DNA of 54,716 bases from Rhodospirillaceae bacterium (lineage in GTDB: Bacteria; Pseudomonadota; Alphaproteobacteria; UBA8366): assembly GCA_002722095.1 (NCBI GenBank), contig PBKG01000001.1, positions 76,334-131,049 on the forward strand, read 5' to 3'. Positions 1 through 8,693 of the stretch are shown here, in pieces. The number at the start of each line of letters is the position of its first letter. Position 1 is the stretch's first letter. The translations under genes were made by a program, and so were the position numbers. Below the pieces are notes generated by a model. It was not told where the DNA came from. It saw nothing but the letters and a program-made list of their open reading frames with translations, and searched no databases.

Positions 1-11
1 TTGACGGGGCC

Positions 12-42
12 AATTGCACACATTGGGGTGGTTGGTGCAATT
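12..42. promoter_or_regulatory. 8-bp inverted repeat upstream of the flavoprotein operon
   Basis: AATTGCAC at 12-19 is matched by GTGCAATT at 35-42, a perfect 8-bp inverted repeat separated by 15 bases. It lies about 180 bases upstream of the first gene. A dimeric regulator could bind here, or it could belong to a gene left of the window. The rest of 1-218 holds no convincing gene. No regulator is encoded nearby, so the role is a guess. Confidence 0.3.
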
Positions 43-218
43 ACCGGCAATTGAGGGGCGCCGGTGCTAATAAAGATAGGGCAGCGAAGTACCGGGTCAA
101 CGGCCCCACTTGCTTGCGCGGAACTCCTGTCACCCTGTTGAAAAAGTCCACAATTTCCCGTATGAGCTTGGGCAATAATTTTCATGCACCATATCAAAGT
201 TTGGGGGGAGAAATCTCA

Positions 219-1703
219 ATGCCCGATTATGACGTTATCGTAGTAGGCGCCGGCAATGCGGCCTTCGCCGCCGCATTATCCGCTAAAGAAAACGGCGCTG
301 ACAAAGTCGTTGTTTTGGAAAAGGCGCATAAGGGAATGCGCGGGGGTAACACCCATTGGTCCGGCGCAATCTTCCGCATCGCCTTTGACGATCCGCGCGA
401 TCTCGAACCGTTCCTGCCGGGCGTCGAGGACGAGTATCTCAATTTCTACGAGGGCGTCTCTCCCTACCCCAAGGAGCGTTTTTGGGGCGATCTAGATCGC
501 GTCACCCAGGGGCGCACCGACCGGGAATTGGCGGCGGTTATGATCGACAATTCCTACGACACCGTAAAATGGGCTTGTGAAACGGCGAAAATCCCCTGCG
601 AACCGGCCACCTCGGTCTGCGGCATCCTGGTCAACGGTCAATGGACCTTCCCGGGCGGCGTCGTGGTCCGCGCGGTGCATGAGGGCGTCGGGCTGTCGAG
701 CTGCTGGTTCAAGGCCGCGGAGGAAGCCGGCATCGAAATTCGCTACGGCTCCGGTGCAACCGAACTGGTGCAAAACGACGCCGGCCGGGTCGTCGGCGTC
801 GTCACCAAGGAGGAAGACAGCTCGAAGACGATTACCGCAAATGCGGTCGTTCTCGCCTGCGGCGGCTTCGAGGCCAATGCCCAGTGGCGCGCCCAATATC
901 TCGGCAAGCCCTGGGATCACGCCAAGGTACGCGGCACCTCCTTCAATCAGGGCGATGGGCTGCGCATGGCGCTTGCCATCGGCGCCTTGCCTTGGGGGCA
1001 ATGGTCCGGTCGGCACTCGACGCCAATCGATGCGGACTGGCCGAATTTCGCCGACCGCAAGCGGACCGATAAGTCGAACCGCCTCTCCTATCTGTTCGGC
1101 ATTATGATCAATCGTAACGGTCTACGATTCGTCGACGAGGGCGAAGACACCAATATGTATACCTATGCGAAGTTCGGCGCCGCGATCCTCGACGAGCCGG
1201 GCAGTAAGGCCTATCAAATCTTCGATCAGAAGACGGTTCAACATCTCGAGCCGCGCTACGATACCGCCGATCCGTTGATCGCGGATACGTTCGAAGAACT
1301 GGTCGAAATGATGGATATCGACAACAAGCCGCAGGCGCTGAAGACCATCGAGGAATACAACAAATGCGCCCAACCGGCGGACAAGTTCGACCCGACCCAG
1401 AAGGACGGTCTCGCGACCGAGGGGCTCGCGCTGCCGAAGAGCAACTGGGCGACCAAGATCGACGAGCCGCCCTATCACGCCTATCCGGCAACCGGTGGCA
1501 TCACCTTTACGTTCGGCGGCCTCAAAGTGAACCCGGATGCTCAGGTAATCGGAACCGACTGGCGGCCGATACCTGGCCTCTACACCTGCGGCGAAATGGT
1601 CGGCGGCCTGTTCCACTACAACTACCCGGGTGGCTCGGGCCTCGTGTCCGGCCAGGTGTTCGGCCGCATTGCCGGCCGCAACGCAGCCAACGAAACGGCT
1701 TAA
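219..1703 (+). CDS. FAD-dependent dehydrogenase, tricarballylate dehydrogenase (TcuA)-like
   Basis: A 494-residue flavoprotein of the fumarate reductase/succinate dehydrogenase family. The N-terminus carries a Rossmann FAD motif (GAGNAAFAAAL) near residues 9-19 and then GGNTHWSGA. The C-terminus has ATGGITFTFGG near residue 423 and the closing FAD segment YPGGSGLVSGQVFGR. The closest family I recognise is TcuA, which oxidises tricarballylate to cis-aconitate; other 2-enoate-forming substrates are possible. The usual TcuB electron-transfer partner is not in the window. The ATG at 219 follows a GGGGGGAG ribosome-binding site. The reading frame is open back to 51, but that extension has no ribosome-binding site and is not protein-like. 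A PrpF-type isomerase follows after 16 bases, so the pair probably handles an aconitate-like acid. Confidence 0.8.
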   Translation: MPDYDVIVVGAGNAAFAAALSAKENGADKVVVLEKAHKGMRGGNTHWSGAIFRIAFDDPRDLEPFLPGVEDEYLNFYEGVSPYPKERFWGDLDRVTQGRTDRELAAVMIDNSYDTVKWACETAKIPCEPATSVCGILVNGQWTFPGGVVVRAVHEGVGLSSCWFKAAEEAGIEIRYGSGATELVQNDAGRVVGVVTKEEDSSKTITANAVVLACGGFEANAQWRAQYLGKPWDHAKVRGTSFNQGDGLRMALAIGALPWGQWSGRHSTPIDADWPNFADRKRTDKSNRLSYLFGIMINRNGLRFVDEGEDTNMYTYAKFGAAILDEPGSKAYQIFDQKTVQHLEPRYDTADPLIADTFEELVEMMDIDNKPQALKTIEEYNKCAQPADKFDPTQKDGLATEGLALPKSNWATKIDEPPYHAYPATGGITFTFGGLKVNPDAQVIGTDWRPIPGLYTCGEMVGGLFHYNYPGGSGLVSGQVFGRIAGRNAANETA

Positions 1704-1719
1704 GCGGAAAGGAAAACCC

Positions 1720-2922
1720 ATGCGGCAACGGAAAATCCCTGCGGCCTTTATTCGAGGCGGCACATCGAACGCAATTGTCTTCAAAGACAGCGACCTCCCG
1801 CAGCGCGCACTCTGGGATGAGGTTTTCCTTGCCGCAATGGGCACTCCCGATCCCAACGGCCGTCAGTTGAACGGCATGGGTGGCGGCATCTCCTCGCTCT
1901 CCAAGGTTTGTGTGGTCGGGCTCTCCGACAATCCGGATGCCGACATCGACTACACCTTCGCGCAAATCGGCGTACGGGATCCGACCGTCGGCTACAACGC
2001 CAATTGCGGCAACATGTCCGCCGCCATGGGCCCGTTTGCGGTCGATGAAGGATTGGTTGAGCCGCAAATTATCGACGGCGAAGCAATGGTGCGGGTGCTC
2101 AACACCAACACCAATAAAATCCTGCATGCATATTTCGATCTCGACGAAGGCATGTCCGCGGTCGATGGCGACTACGAATTGAAGGGTGTTGCTGGCACCG
2201 GCGCCCCTGTTCGCATGGCATTTCAAACGCCCGGCGGCGCGTTGACGGGCAAATTGCTGCCAACCGGCAATCCCCGCGATACGCTGGATATTCCGGGCCT
2301 CGGTAAAATCGAAGTATCGATGGTCGATGCGGCAAACACGGTGGTCGCGGTGCACGCGGAAACCGTCGGCATGAAAGGCACCGAACTACCGGAAGAGATC
2401 GATGCCAACCGCGAACTCATGGACAAGCTGGAACTGATCCGGTCTCACGCGGGCGTCGTCATGGGTTTTGGCGAGACGCCGGAAGACGTTTCGAAAAATT
2501 CGCCGGTCTCGCCCTTTATCGGTTTCGTCAGCCCGGCACAGGACGCGGTCCTTATGTCCGGCGACACATTGCCCGCCTCGGCTGGCCATTTAACCGCCCG
2601 GATCATCTCATCGGGCAATTGCCATCGGGCTTTGCCGTTGACCTGCACCATGTGCACGGCAACTGCGTCCCGCATCGACGGCACGATCCAAAACGAACTC
2701 GCGCGCACGCCGACGAGCGACGACGAAGACGTCATCGTCATGCATGGGTCCGGATTTATCGACATTAATTTGACGGTCTATCAAAAAGACGATGGCGAAT
2801 GGTTCGTGGAACAAACCTCGGCCTATCGCACCCAGCGCCGTCTGTTCGATGGCCAGGTGTATATGCCGGTCTCGAAGATTCCGAACTACTCGGCCGAAGC
2901 GGTGCCGGAAGCGGCGGAATAA
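1720..2922 (+). CDS. PrpF family isomerase/tautomerase
   Basis: A 400-residue protein of the PrpF family (diaminopimelate-epimerase fold), which moves double bonds in tricarboxylates such as methylaconitate, aconitate or oxalomesaconate. The N-terminal RGGTSNAIVF is typical. Candidate catalytic residues are Lys62 (SLSKVCVV) and Cys96 (NCGNMSAAMG); their 34-residue spacing matches the Lys/Cys pair known in PrpF. The C-terminus contains CHRALPLTCTMC. The ATG at 1720 has GGAAAGGA upstream, and the gene lies 16 bases after the flavoprotein, almost certainly in the same transcript. No AcnD, PrpB or PrpC is present, so a role in the methylcitrate cycle is not supported here. Aconitate isomerisation coupled to the upstream dehydrogenase fits better. 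Confidence 0.85.
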   Translation: MRQRKIPAAFIRGGTSNAIVFKDSDLPQRALWDEVFLAAMGTPDPNGRQLNGMGGGISSLSKVCVVGLSDNPDADIDYTFAQIGVRDPTVGYNANCGNMSAAMGPFAVDEGLVEPQIIDGEAMVRVLNTNTNKILHAYFDLDEGMSAVDGDYELKGVAGTGAPVRMAFQTPGGALTGKLLPTGNPRDTLDIPGLGKIEVSMVDAANTVVAVHAETVGMKGTELPEEIDANRELMDKLELIRSHAGVVMGFGETPEDVSKNSPVSPFIGFVSPAQDAVLMSGDTLPASAGHLTARIISSGNCHRALPLTCTMCTATASRIDGTIQNELARTPTSDDEDVIVMHGSGFIDINLTVYQKDDGEWFVEQTSAYRTQRRLFDGQVYMPVSKIPNYSAEAVPEAAE

Positions 2923-2941
2923 ACCGCCGCCCCCTCACCGG

Positions 2942-2956
2942 CTCCAATTTTTGGAG
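2942..2956 (+). terminator. Possible weak hairpin after the PrpF gene
   Basis: CTCCAA and TTGGAG form a 6-bp perfect stem with a 3-base loop, 20 bases after the PrpF stop codon. There is no T tract behind it, so it is a poor intrinsic terminator. It lies between two convergent genes, where a terminator would be expected. Confidence 0.25.
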
Positions 2957-3001
2957 ACATTGAAAAAAGCGAGTGGATGCACCTGCCCGCTTCGGACTTG
3001 C

Positions 3002-3307
3002 TTAGTCGTCGTCACCGAAAATTTCGGCTGCTACTCGGCCGGCATTTACCGCGCAGGGCCAGCCCGCATAAAACGCTACATGGGTAATCAATCCGCGCAA
3101 CTCGTCGTGGGTTACCCCATTGTCGAGCGCGCGTTGAATATGTCCCTTCATTTCCGGCGTGCGATAGAGCGCACATAGAATCGACACCGTCACCAGACTA
3201 CGATCGCGTTTGCTGAGTTCCGGCTGTTCCCAAACATCGCCGAACAGCACGTCGTCGCGCAGCCGGCCTAATTGCGGCACTAATTCGTAAGGCGTTTTCT
3301 TGGCCAT
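3002..3307 (-). CDS. Carboxymuconolactone decarboxylase (CMD) family protein
   Basis: A 101-residue all-helical protein of the CMD/AhpD-like family, close to the length of 4-carboxymuconolactone decarboxylase relatives. It shows the family blocks RDRSLVTVS, EMKGHIQRALDNGVT, and ITHVAFYAGWP near the C-terminus. The CxxC pair of peroxidase-active AhpD is absent, so an antioxidant AhpD role is unlikely. The gene stands alone on the minus strand, converging on the PrpF gene. Stand-alone members of this family are common beside catabolic genes and mostly have unknown substrates. The family is clear; the reaction is not. Confidence 0.8.
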   Translation of the reverse strand: MAKKTPYELVPQLGRLRDDVLFGDVWEQPELSKRDRSLVTVSILCALYRTPEMKGHIQRALDNGVTHDELRGLITHVAFYAGWPCAVNAGRVAAEIFGDDD

Positions 3308-3449
3308 TTCTTATCTCCCCTTGGTTGGATAAAGGCTGAAAAAAACAATGGTATGAATGGGTTTCCTAGGTTGCTACGATGCGACCCAGTAGACCCGATG
3401 CCCAAGTGTCGCCAATTTTTGGCTATTCGGCAATTGCCCTAGGTGAACC

Positions 3450-4277
3450 ATGTCCCGCCGTAGACGCAAAGAGAAGCGAGCTAACGAGAGCCAACCGACC
3501 GAGCCCGCACCTTCTTCTCAAATCGATCCGATGCAAGCATTGGAAAAAGCCATTGAGCGACACGGTAGCGGCGACCTCGATGGCGCAGAGACAATTTATC
3601 GCGAAATTCTTGCAACCGAACCCGGACACCCCATAGCCCTTCACTATTTGGGCATCGCCCAGTATCAACGGGGCGAGCACGCAGCCGCGAAAGAGACCAT
3701 TGGCCGTGCCCTCGAAACCGCGCCGGATTATGCCGACGCCCATTACAATCTCGGCAAAGTGCATCACGAACTCGGCGATCTCGAAGCGGCGATTGCTTGC
3801 TATCGAACGGCGCTCAGCCATGATGCGGAAAGCCCCGAAAGCCATAATCAACTGGGCCTCGCGGTGCTGGAAAACGGAGATCCTACTGCCGCAATGGAGA
3901 GTTTCGAAGCCGCACTCAGGCTCCAACCGGGATATCTCGATGCGCTCAATAATTATGGTAACGGCCTCCGGCTTTTAGAGCGATCCGAGGAAGCGGTAGA
4001 ACAGTTCAAGATCGCCATCGAGATCGATTCCACCTTCCTTGAAGCACATCACAATCTTGGTAATGCCTATCAGGACTTGCACCGGTTCGAAGACGCCGTA
4101 ACAAGCTATCGGAATGCGCTGGAAATCGATCCAAATTTCGAGGAAAGCCAAAAGAATCTAGGGACCTGCCTATTAGGATGCGGGTCGCATCGTGAAGGGT
4201 TACACTACTTGCAGAAATCCTGCGGCGTCATCGAGTTCACTGGAGGCGAAAACCCGGAATGCCGTTTACTGAGATAA
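3450..4277 (+). CDS. Tetratricopeptide repeat protein
   Basis: A 275-residue protein with a short basic N-terminus (RRRRKEKR) followed by about six TPR units from roughly residue 25 to the end. Each has the usual pattern of A/G at position 8 and Y or N around 11-12 (for example HYNLGKVHHELGDLEAAIACY and HHNLGNAYQDLHRFEDA). There is no signal peptide or membrane segment, so it is probably cytosolic. The ATG at 3450 follows AGGTG. The next gene, an iron/2-oxoglutarate oxygenase, begins 25 bases downstream. TPR proteins often present substrates to modifying enzymes, so this may be the oxygenase's partner; that is an inference from position only. Confidence 0.85.
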   Translation: MSRRRRKEKRANESQPTEPAPSSQIDPMQALEKAIERHGSGDLDGAETIYREILATEPGHPIALHYLGIAQYQRGEHAAAKETIGRALETAPDYADAHYNLGKVHHELGDLEAAIACYRTALSHDAESPESHNQLGLAVLENGDPTAAMESFEAALRLQPGYLDALNNYGNGLRLLERSEEAVEQFKIAIEIDSTFLEAHHNLGNAYQDLHRFEDAVTSYRNALEIDPNFEESQKNLGTCLLGCGSHREGLHYLQKSCGVIEFTGGENPECRLLR

Positions 4278-4302
4278 CGAGCAGATTTGCGCGGCGGCTT
4301 CC

Positions 4303-4908
4303 ATGGACTCAATTCAAATTAAATCTACAGACCACCCGCATTTCATCGGCGCCTGGCGTTTGGATGATCTCGGCATTTGCGACGACATCGTCGGCCTGTT
4401 CGAAGCCAATCAGGAGAAATTGCAGGAAGGCGGGATCGGCCTTGGAGGAATCAACAAGCGCATCAAAAATTCAACCGACCTGGTGATCGAACCGAAGGAT
4501 CTGGAACGCGAAGATCACGTCCCTTTGATGACCTTCATGAATTCGCTGCACCAGTGCTATCTCTCCTACATCGAAGAATGGGATTTTATCGCCAGCTTCA
4601 CACCTCGCATCCACATCGGCCGCTTCAATATCCAACGTTACGAAATCGGCGGGCATTTCAACCAGCTGCATTCGGAGCGCACGACCTTGAACACGCTGCA
4701 CAGGCTGTTGGTCTGGATGGCCTATCTGAACGACGTTGATGAAGGGGGCGAAACCGAGTTTCCTCACTACGGCCTAAAAATCGCGCCAGAAAAGGGCAAG
4801 GTGATTATATGGCCGGCGGAATGGACACACGCCCATCGCGGTTGCCCGGTAATCAAAGGCAGCAAATACATCATCACCGGCTGGATGCATTACGCCGTGG
4901 ATAGCTGA
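4303..4908 (+). CDS. 2-oxoglutarate/Fe(II)-dependent oxygenase (prolyl 4-hydroxylase-like)
   Basis: A 201-residue protein with the double-stranded beta-helix core of prolyl-4-hydroxylase-type oxygenases. The segment RYEIGGHFNQLHSE leads into the metal site. The likely metal ligands are His123 and Glu125 (H-S-E rather than the common H-x-D) and His178 in HRGCPV. Lys188 in GSKYIITGW would bind the 2-oxoglutarate carboxylate. It sits 25 bases after the TPR gene and is probably co-transcribed. Many small bacterial members hydroxylate proline or another residue in a protein partner; the substrate here is unknown. The family assignment is firm, the HxE reading a little less so. Confidence 0.8.
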   Translation: MDSIQIKSTDHPHFIGAWRLDDLGICDDIVGLFEANQEKLQEGGIGLGGINKRIKNSTDLVIEPKDLEREDHVPLMTFMNSLHQCYLSYIEEWDFIASFTPRIHIGRFNIQRYEIGGHFNQLHSERTTLNTLHRLLVWMAYLNDVDEGGETEFPHYGLKIAPEKGKVIIWPAEWTHAHRGCPVIKGSKYIITGWMHYAVDS

Positions 4909-4992
4909 TACCCGGCGGATATCGGTATACTCTACGACTATTCGCCCTCAACGAAATGCGAGACAAAGGACCTATAGGATCGAGAGAACACC

Positions 4993-6210
4993 ATGTACGC
5001 ACTAACCGATGAACAGCGTGACTTTCAGGCACGAGCCCGGGACCTCGCCGAGACCGTGATCGCGCCGCGCGCGGCCGAGGTCGATCGTAGCGAAGAGTAT
5101 CCGTGGGACAACGTCGCCGCTTTGCGTGAGGCCGGTTTCGTCGGCATGACGATCCCTGAAGAATTCGGCGGTCAGGGTCGCTCCTTTCTGGATGCGGTAA
5201 TATTAATCGTCGAGATGGCCAAGGTTTGCGGGGTTACCGGACGGATTGCGGTGGAATGCAATATGGGCGCTATCAGTGCCGTGATGAAATACGGTAACGA
5301 CGAACAACGGAAGTTGGCCGCCGATGTGGTGCTGAGCGGTGACAAACCGGCGATCTGCATAACCGAGCCCGATGCGGGCAGCGCTGCAAGCGAAATGACC
5401 ACCCGCGCCGAAAAAAAAGGCGACAATTGGATTTTGAACGGCAAGAAACACTGGATCACCGGAGGCGGTGTATCGCGCCTGCATCTTATTTTCGCACGCG
5501 TGTTCGAGAACGGTTTCGAGCAAGGCATCGGCGGTTTTCTCGCCGTCCGCGACCCGGACGCCGGCACGCCAAAAGGCCTGATTATCGGCAATCGCGAACC
5601 GACCATGGGTCTCCGCGGTATTCCCGAATGCGAGATCATTTTCGAAGACCTGGAAGTACCCTCCGCGATGATGATTATTCCGCCGGAAGGTTTGCGCCGC
5701 GGCTTCGCAGGCTTGATGAACGCATACAACGCCCAACGTGTCGGTGCTGCAGCAGTCGCGCTTGGCCTTGCGGAAGGTGCCTATGAAAAGGCGCTTGCCT
5801 ATAGCCACGAACGGGAACAATTCGGTCGACCGATCCGCGAATTCCAAGGCCTCCAGTGGATGCTGGCGGATATGTCCGTGCAAATCGCCGCCGCAGAAGC
5901 GCTTTGCTACAAGGCCGCCGGCAATGCCGGAGACGGCTTTCCCGACGCAAACGAAGCCGCGCAGGCAAAGATTTTCACTTCCGAAATGGCAATCAAGGTC
6001 ACCAACGACGCACTACAGGTCTTCGGTGCCGCCGGGTACTCCCGCAACAATCCGATGGAACGTATCGCCCGGGACGCGCGCATGTTCACCATTGGCGGCG
6101 GTACTGCGCAAATCCTGCGCACAGTGGTCGCCTCAAGAATCCTGAAAACAAAACTACCCCAAACCCGGGATGGCTACATGAACCTGCCGGGCGCTGGCAC
6201 CGGCGAATAG
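4993..6210 (+). CDS. Acyl-CoA dehydrogenase-like flavoenzyme, possibly a 3-sulfinopropanoyl-CoA desulfinase
   Basis: A 405-residue protein with the whole acyl-CoA dehydrogenase fold: N-terminal helices, the beta domain (CITEPDAGS, WITGGG), and the C-terminal helical domain (HEREQFGRPI, GAAGYSRNNPMERIARDAR). The catalytic glutamate is missing from both positions used by characterised enzymes. The usual IYEGT reads TIGGGT, and the usual ER before the G helix reads Gln248-Arg249. An arginine sits at residue 84. From memory, 3-sulfinopropanoyl-CoA desulfinases share this combination (a Gln near 246 in place of the Glu, and Arg84) and release sulfite without oxidation. An ordinary dehydrogenase using another base cannot be excluded. 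The gene stands alone, converging on the next with a 3-base gap. Confidence 0.75.
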   Translation: MYALTDEQRDFQARARDLAETVIAPRAAEVDRSEEYPWDNVAALREAGFVGMTIPEEFGGQGRSFLDAVILIVEMAKVCGVTGRIAVECNMGAISAVMKYGNDEQRKLAADVVLSGDKPAICITEPDAGSAASEMTTRAEKKGDNWILNGKKHWITGGGVSRLHLIFARVFENGFEQGIGGFLAVRDPDAGTPKGLIIGNREPTMGLRGIPECEIIFEDLEVPSAMMIIPPEGLRRGFAGLMNAYNAQRVGAAAVALGLAEGAYEKALAYSHEREQFGRPIREFQGLQWMLADMSVQIAAAEALCYKAAGNAGDGFPDANEAAQAKIFTSEMAIKVTNDALQVFGAAGYSRNNPMERIARDARMFTIGGGTAQILRTVVASRILKTKLPQTRDGYMNLPGAGTGE

Positions 6211-6213
6211 GAA

Positions 6214-8544
6214 TTATTCAGCTGCGGCCTTTTGGCTTTGCAATATCTGCCAAACATCCTGCGACGAGACCGGCATATCGATATGGGTGATGCCAAGTGC
6301 ATCGGAAATCGCACCGATGATCGCCGGTGGTGCGCCACAAGCCCCACCCTCGCCTATACCTTTGACACCGAGATCATTGCTCGGATTACGGACCATGTTG
6401 AAGGCAACCTTCATTTCGGGGAAATCGTCGGCACGCGGCATGCCGTAATCCATATAGGAGCCGGTAATGAGCTGACCGGTATCGGGATCGTATTCCGTGC
6501 GTTCGGTTAGCGCTTGGCCCAACCCCATCGCCACACCGCCGTGGACCTGGCCACGCACGATCAACGGATTGATGATGATGCCGCAATCGTCGACGGCGCT
6601 ATAGGCCACCACTTCGATTTCACCGGTTTCTTTATCCAATTCCACTTCGGCGATATGACATCCATTGGGGAAATTACACTCGGTATCCCGCTCATAAAGA
6701 ATGTCTTCATCGAGCCCAAGTTCCTCGTCATCGGGGATTTCATCCGGATCATAAGCAGCCCGCGCTACCTCGCTGATGGGTAGCGATAAATCGGTTCCTG
6801 CGACGGTGAATATTCCATCGTTGAATTCGATGTCCGCCGCTGCAGCTTCCATTTTATGGGCGGCGATTTTTTTGGCTTTTTCAATCACCAAATCCGCCGC
6901 GCGCGCGATCGCTACCCCACCCATCTGAGAAGACCTGGACCCGCCGGTCCCGTTTCCTTTCGGGATGACCGCCGTATCGCCCTGATGAAAGTCGATATTG
7001 TGGAAATCGATGCCGAGTTTCTCCGACAATATTTGACCGAACGCGGTCTCGTGGCCTTGGCCATGATTGTAGGTGCCGACAAAGAGCTGTGCCTTGCCGT
7101 CGGGATCGAGAGCGACCCGCGCCCATTCGGTGGGTTTACCGCCCGACGCTTCGACGTAATAACCCATCCCAATCCCGCGTAATTTTCCGCGCTTTGCAGC
7201 TTCGGTACGGCGCGGCTCGAAGTTGTCCCAATCGGACACCTCAATCGCCATCTCCATGGTTTCCTGGAACCGTCCGGAATCGATTTCCATTCCCATCTGG
7301 GTGGTGTAGGGCAATTGTTCCGGCTTGATATAGTTACGCCGGCGGATTTCATCGCGCCCGATGCCAAAAGCTTCCGCGCCTGCATCCATCAGGCGCTCCA
7401 TCTGATAGCAAAGCTCCGGCCGACCGGCGCCGCGATAGGAGTCCGTCGGATGGGTATTGCTGAAACATGCCCGCACCGAATGGCGCATGGCCGGCACGTC
7501 ATACACCGTACCGGCGATACGGCCCCCGGCTACTGTTGGGATCCGCGGTCCATTGTCCGACAGATAGGCGCCCACATTGGCGATCGTCTCGGCCCGCATG
7601 CCCAGAACCTTGGCATCCTCGTCGAACGCCATCTCCAGGATAGACACCTGATCGCGGGCATGGGTGTCGGAGAGAAACGTCTCGCTCCGGTCCGCTTGCC
7701 ATTTGACCGGGCGCTTAAGTTTTTCCGCCGCCCAAAGGCAGAGTATGCTTTCGAGATACATCTTCGAACGCACCCCGAAACCACCTCCGGTATCGGTGGA
7801 AATTACCCGGATACGTTCGGGGTCGATTTTGTAGAAAGTCGAGGCCAGTGCATCGCGGATTTTGTTAACCCCTTGGGTCGGCGAACGCAGGATTTTCGTA
7901 TCTGTCGCTGCGTCATATTCGCCAATCGCCACCCTAGGTTCCATGGGTGAGCCGATTACCCGGTTATTGACCAGTTCCACGGTCACCGTTTTGTGAGCTT
8001 TCGCAAAGGCCTTGTCGACAGGCCCGCTTTCGTGACTGACCCAGTGTGCGGCAAAGTTTTCAGGCCGCTCGGGCCAGATTGGATCTAAATCCGGCTCACC
8101 GGCGGTGTGAGTGGAGGCCAGCGCCGGCAACTCTTCATATTCGACGTCGATCGCTTCTGTCGCATCCAGCGCCTGGAGCCGGCTCTCCGCGATCACGAAT
8201 GCAATCGGTTCGCCGGCGAACCGCACGCGGTCCTTTGCCAAGATATACCGGGGCGGCGTGAACATTTCCTTGCCCGTCGCACATTTTATGTTCACCTGGC
8301 AGGGAATCGTCGGCAGACCGTCGGCTTCCGTATCCTCGTAGGTGAGCACCGCGATAACCCCTGGCATCGCCTTCGCGGCTTCGACATCGATAATCTTGAA
8401 ATCCGCATGCGCGAGAGGAGAACGCAAAATCGCGCTGTAGGCCTGGCCCTCGAGATTGATATCGTCCGTATACTGACCTTGACCGGTAACGAGACGCACA
8501 TCCTCCTTGCGCCTAACCGCCTGTCCTATGCCAAATTTTTCCAC
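6214..8544 (-). CDS. Xanthine dehydrogenase family molybdopterin-binding subunit (form II CoxL-like)
   Basis: A 776-residue large subunit of the molybdenum hydroxylase family. The N-terminal domain begins with RRKEDVRLVTGQGQY. The active-site loop reads SYRGAGRPE near residue 368, the form II signature (form I CO dehydrogenases have AYRCSFR). The C-terminus has the conserved glutamate loop GIGEGGACG. It would bind the molybdopterin cytosine dinucleotide cofactor and hydroxylate an aldehyde or N-heterocycle; CO oxidation is unlikely without the Cys loop. The start is a GTG at 8544 with AGGAG six bases upstream. The 2Fe-2S (CoxS) and FAD (CoxM) subunits normally encoded next to it are absent from both sides, so partners must be elsewhere. 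Confidence 0.9.
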   Translation of the reverse strand: MEKFGIGQAVRRKEDVRLVTGQGQYTDDINLEGQAYSAILRSPLAHADFKIIDVEAAKAMPGVIAVLTYEDTEADGLPTIPCQVNIKCATGKEMFTPPRYILAKDRVRFAGEPIAFVIAESRLQALDATEAIDVEYEELPALASTHTAGEPDLDPIWPERPENFAAHWVSHESGPVDKAFAKAHKTVTVELVNNRVIGSPMEPRVAIGEYDAATDTKILRSPTQGVNKIRDALASTFYKIDPERIRVISTDTGGGFGVRSKMYLESILCLWAAEKLKRPVKWQADRSETFLSDTHARDQVSILEMAFDEDAKVLGMRAETIANVGAYLSDNGPRIPTVAGGRIAGTVYDVPAMRHSVRACFSNTHPTDSYRGAGRPELCYQMERLMDAGAEAFGIGRDEIRRRNYIKPEQLPYTTQMGMEIDSGRFQETMEMAIEVSDWDNFEPRRTEAAKRGKLRGIGMGYYVEASGGKPTEWARVALDPDGKAQLFVGTYNHGQGHETAFGQILSEKLGIDFHNIDFHQGDTAVIPKGNGTGGSRSSQMGGVAIARAADLVIEKAKKIAAHKMEAAAADIEFNDGIFTVAGTDLSLPISEVARAAYDPDEIPDDEELGLDEDILYERDTECNFPNGCHIAEVELDKETGEIEVVAYSAVDDCGIIINPLIVRGQVHGGVAMGLGQALTERTEYDPDTGQLITGSYMDYGMPRADDFPEMKVAFNMVRNPSNDLGVKGIGEGGACGAPPAIIGAISDALGITHIDMPVSSQDVWQILQSQKAAAE

Positions 8545-8693
8545 GGATTTCTCCTAGATCGGGCGAATTTCTAGCGTCGATAATCTGCCGAGGTAGAGCC
8601 TAAGTCAATCTGCATCGACCGCTCACCCGTCGATGCTTGACAAAACTGGACGAAACCTCCCTCTTGCATCGCAGGGACACTGGAGATTTTCAA

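Noticed and set aside
51..218. N-terminal extension of the first flavoprotein
   Set aside because: The frame is open, but it lacks a ribosome-binding site and is not protein-like. The ATG at 219 has a strong site and starts at the FAD motif.
1522..2355. Antisense 277-codon frame across the flavoprotein/PrpF boundary
   Set aside because: It is a shadow of two conserved genes on the other strand; the His/Arg-rich composition is that of a reverse frame.
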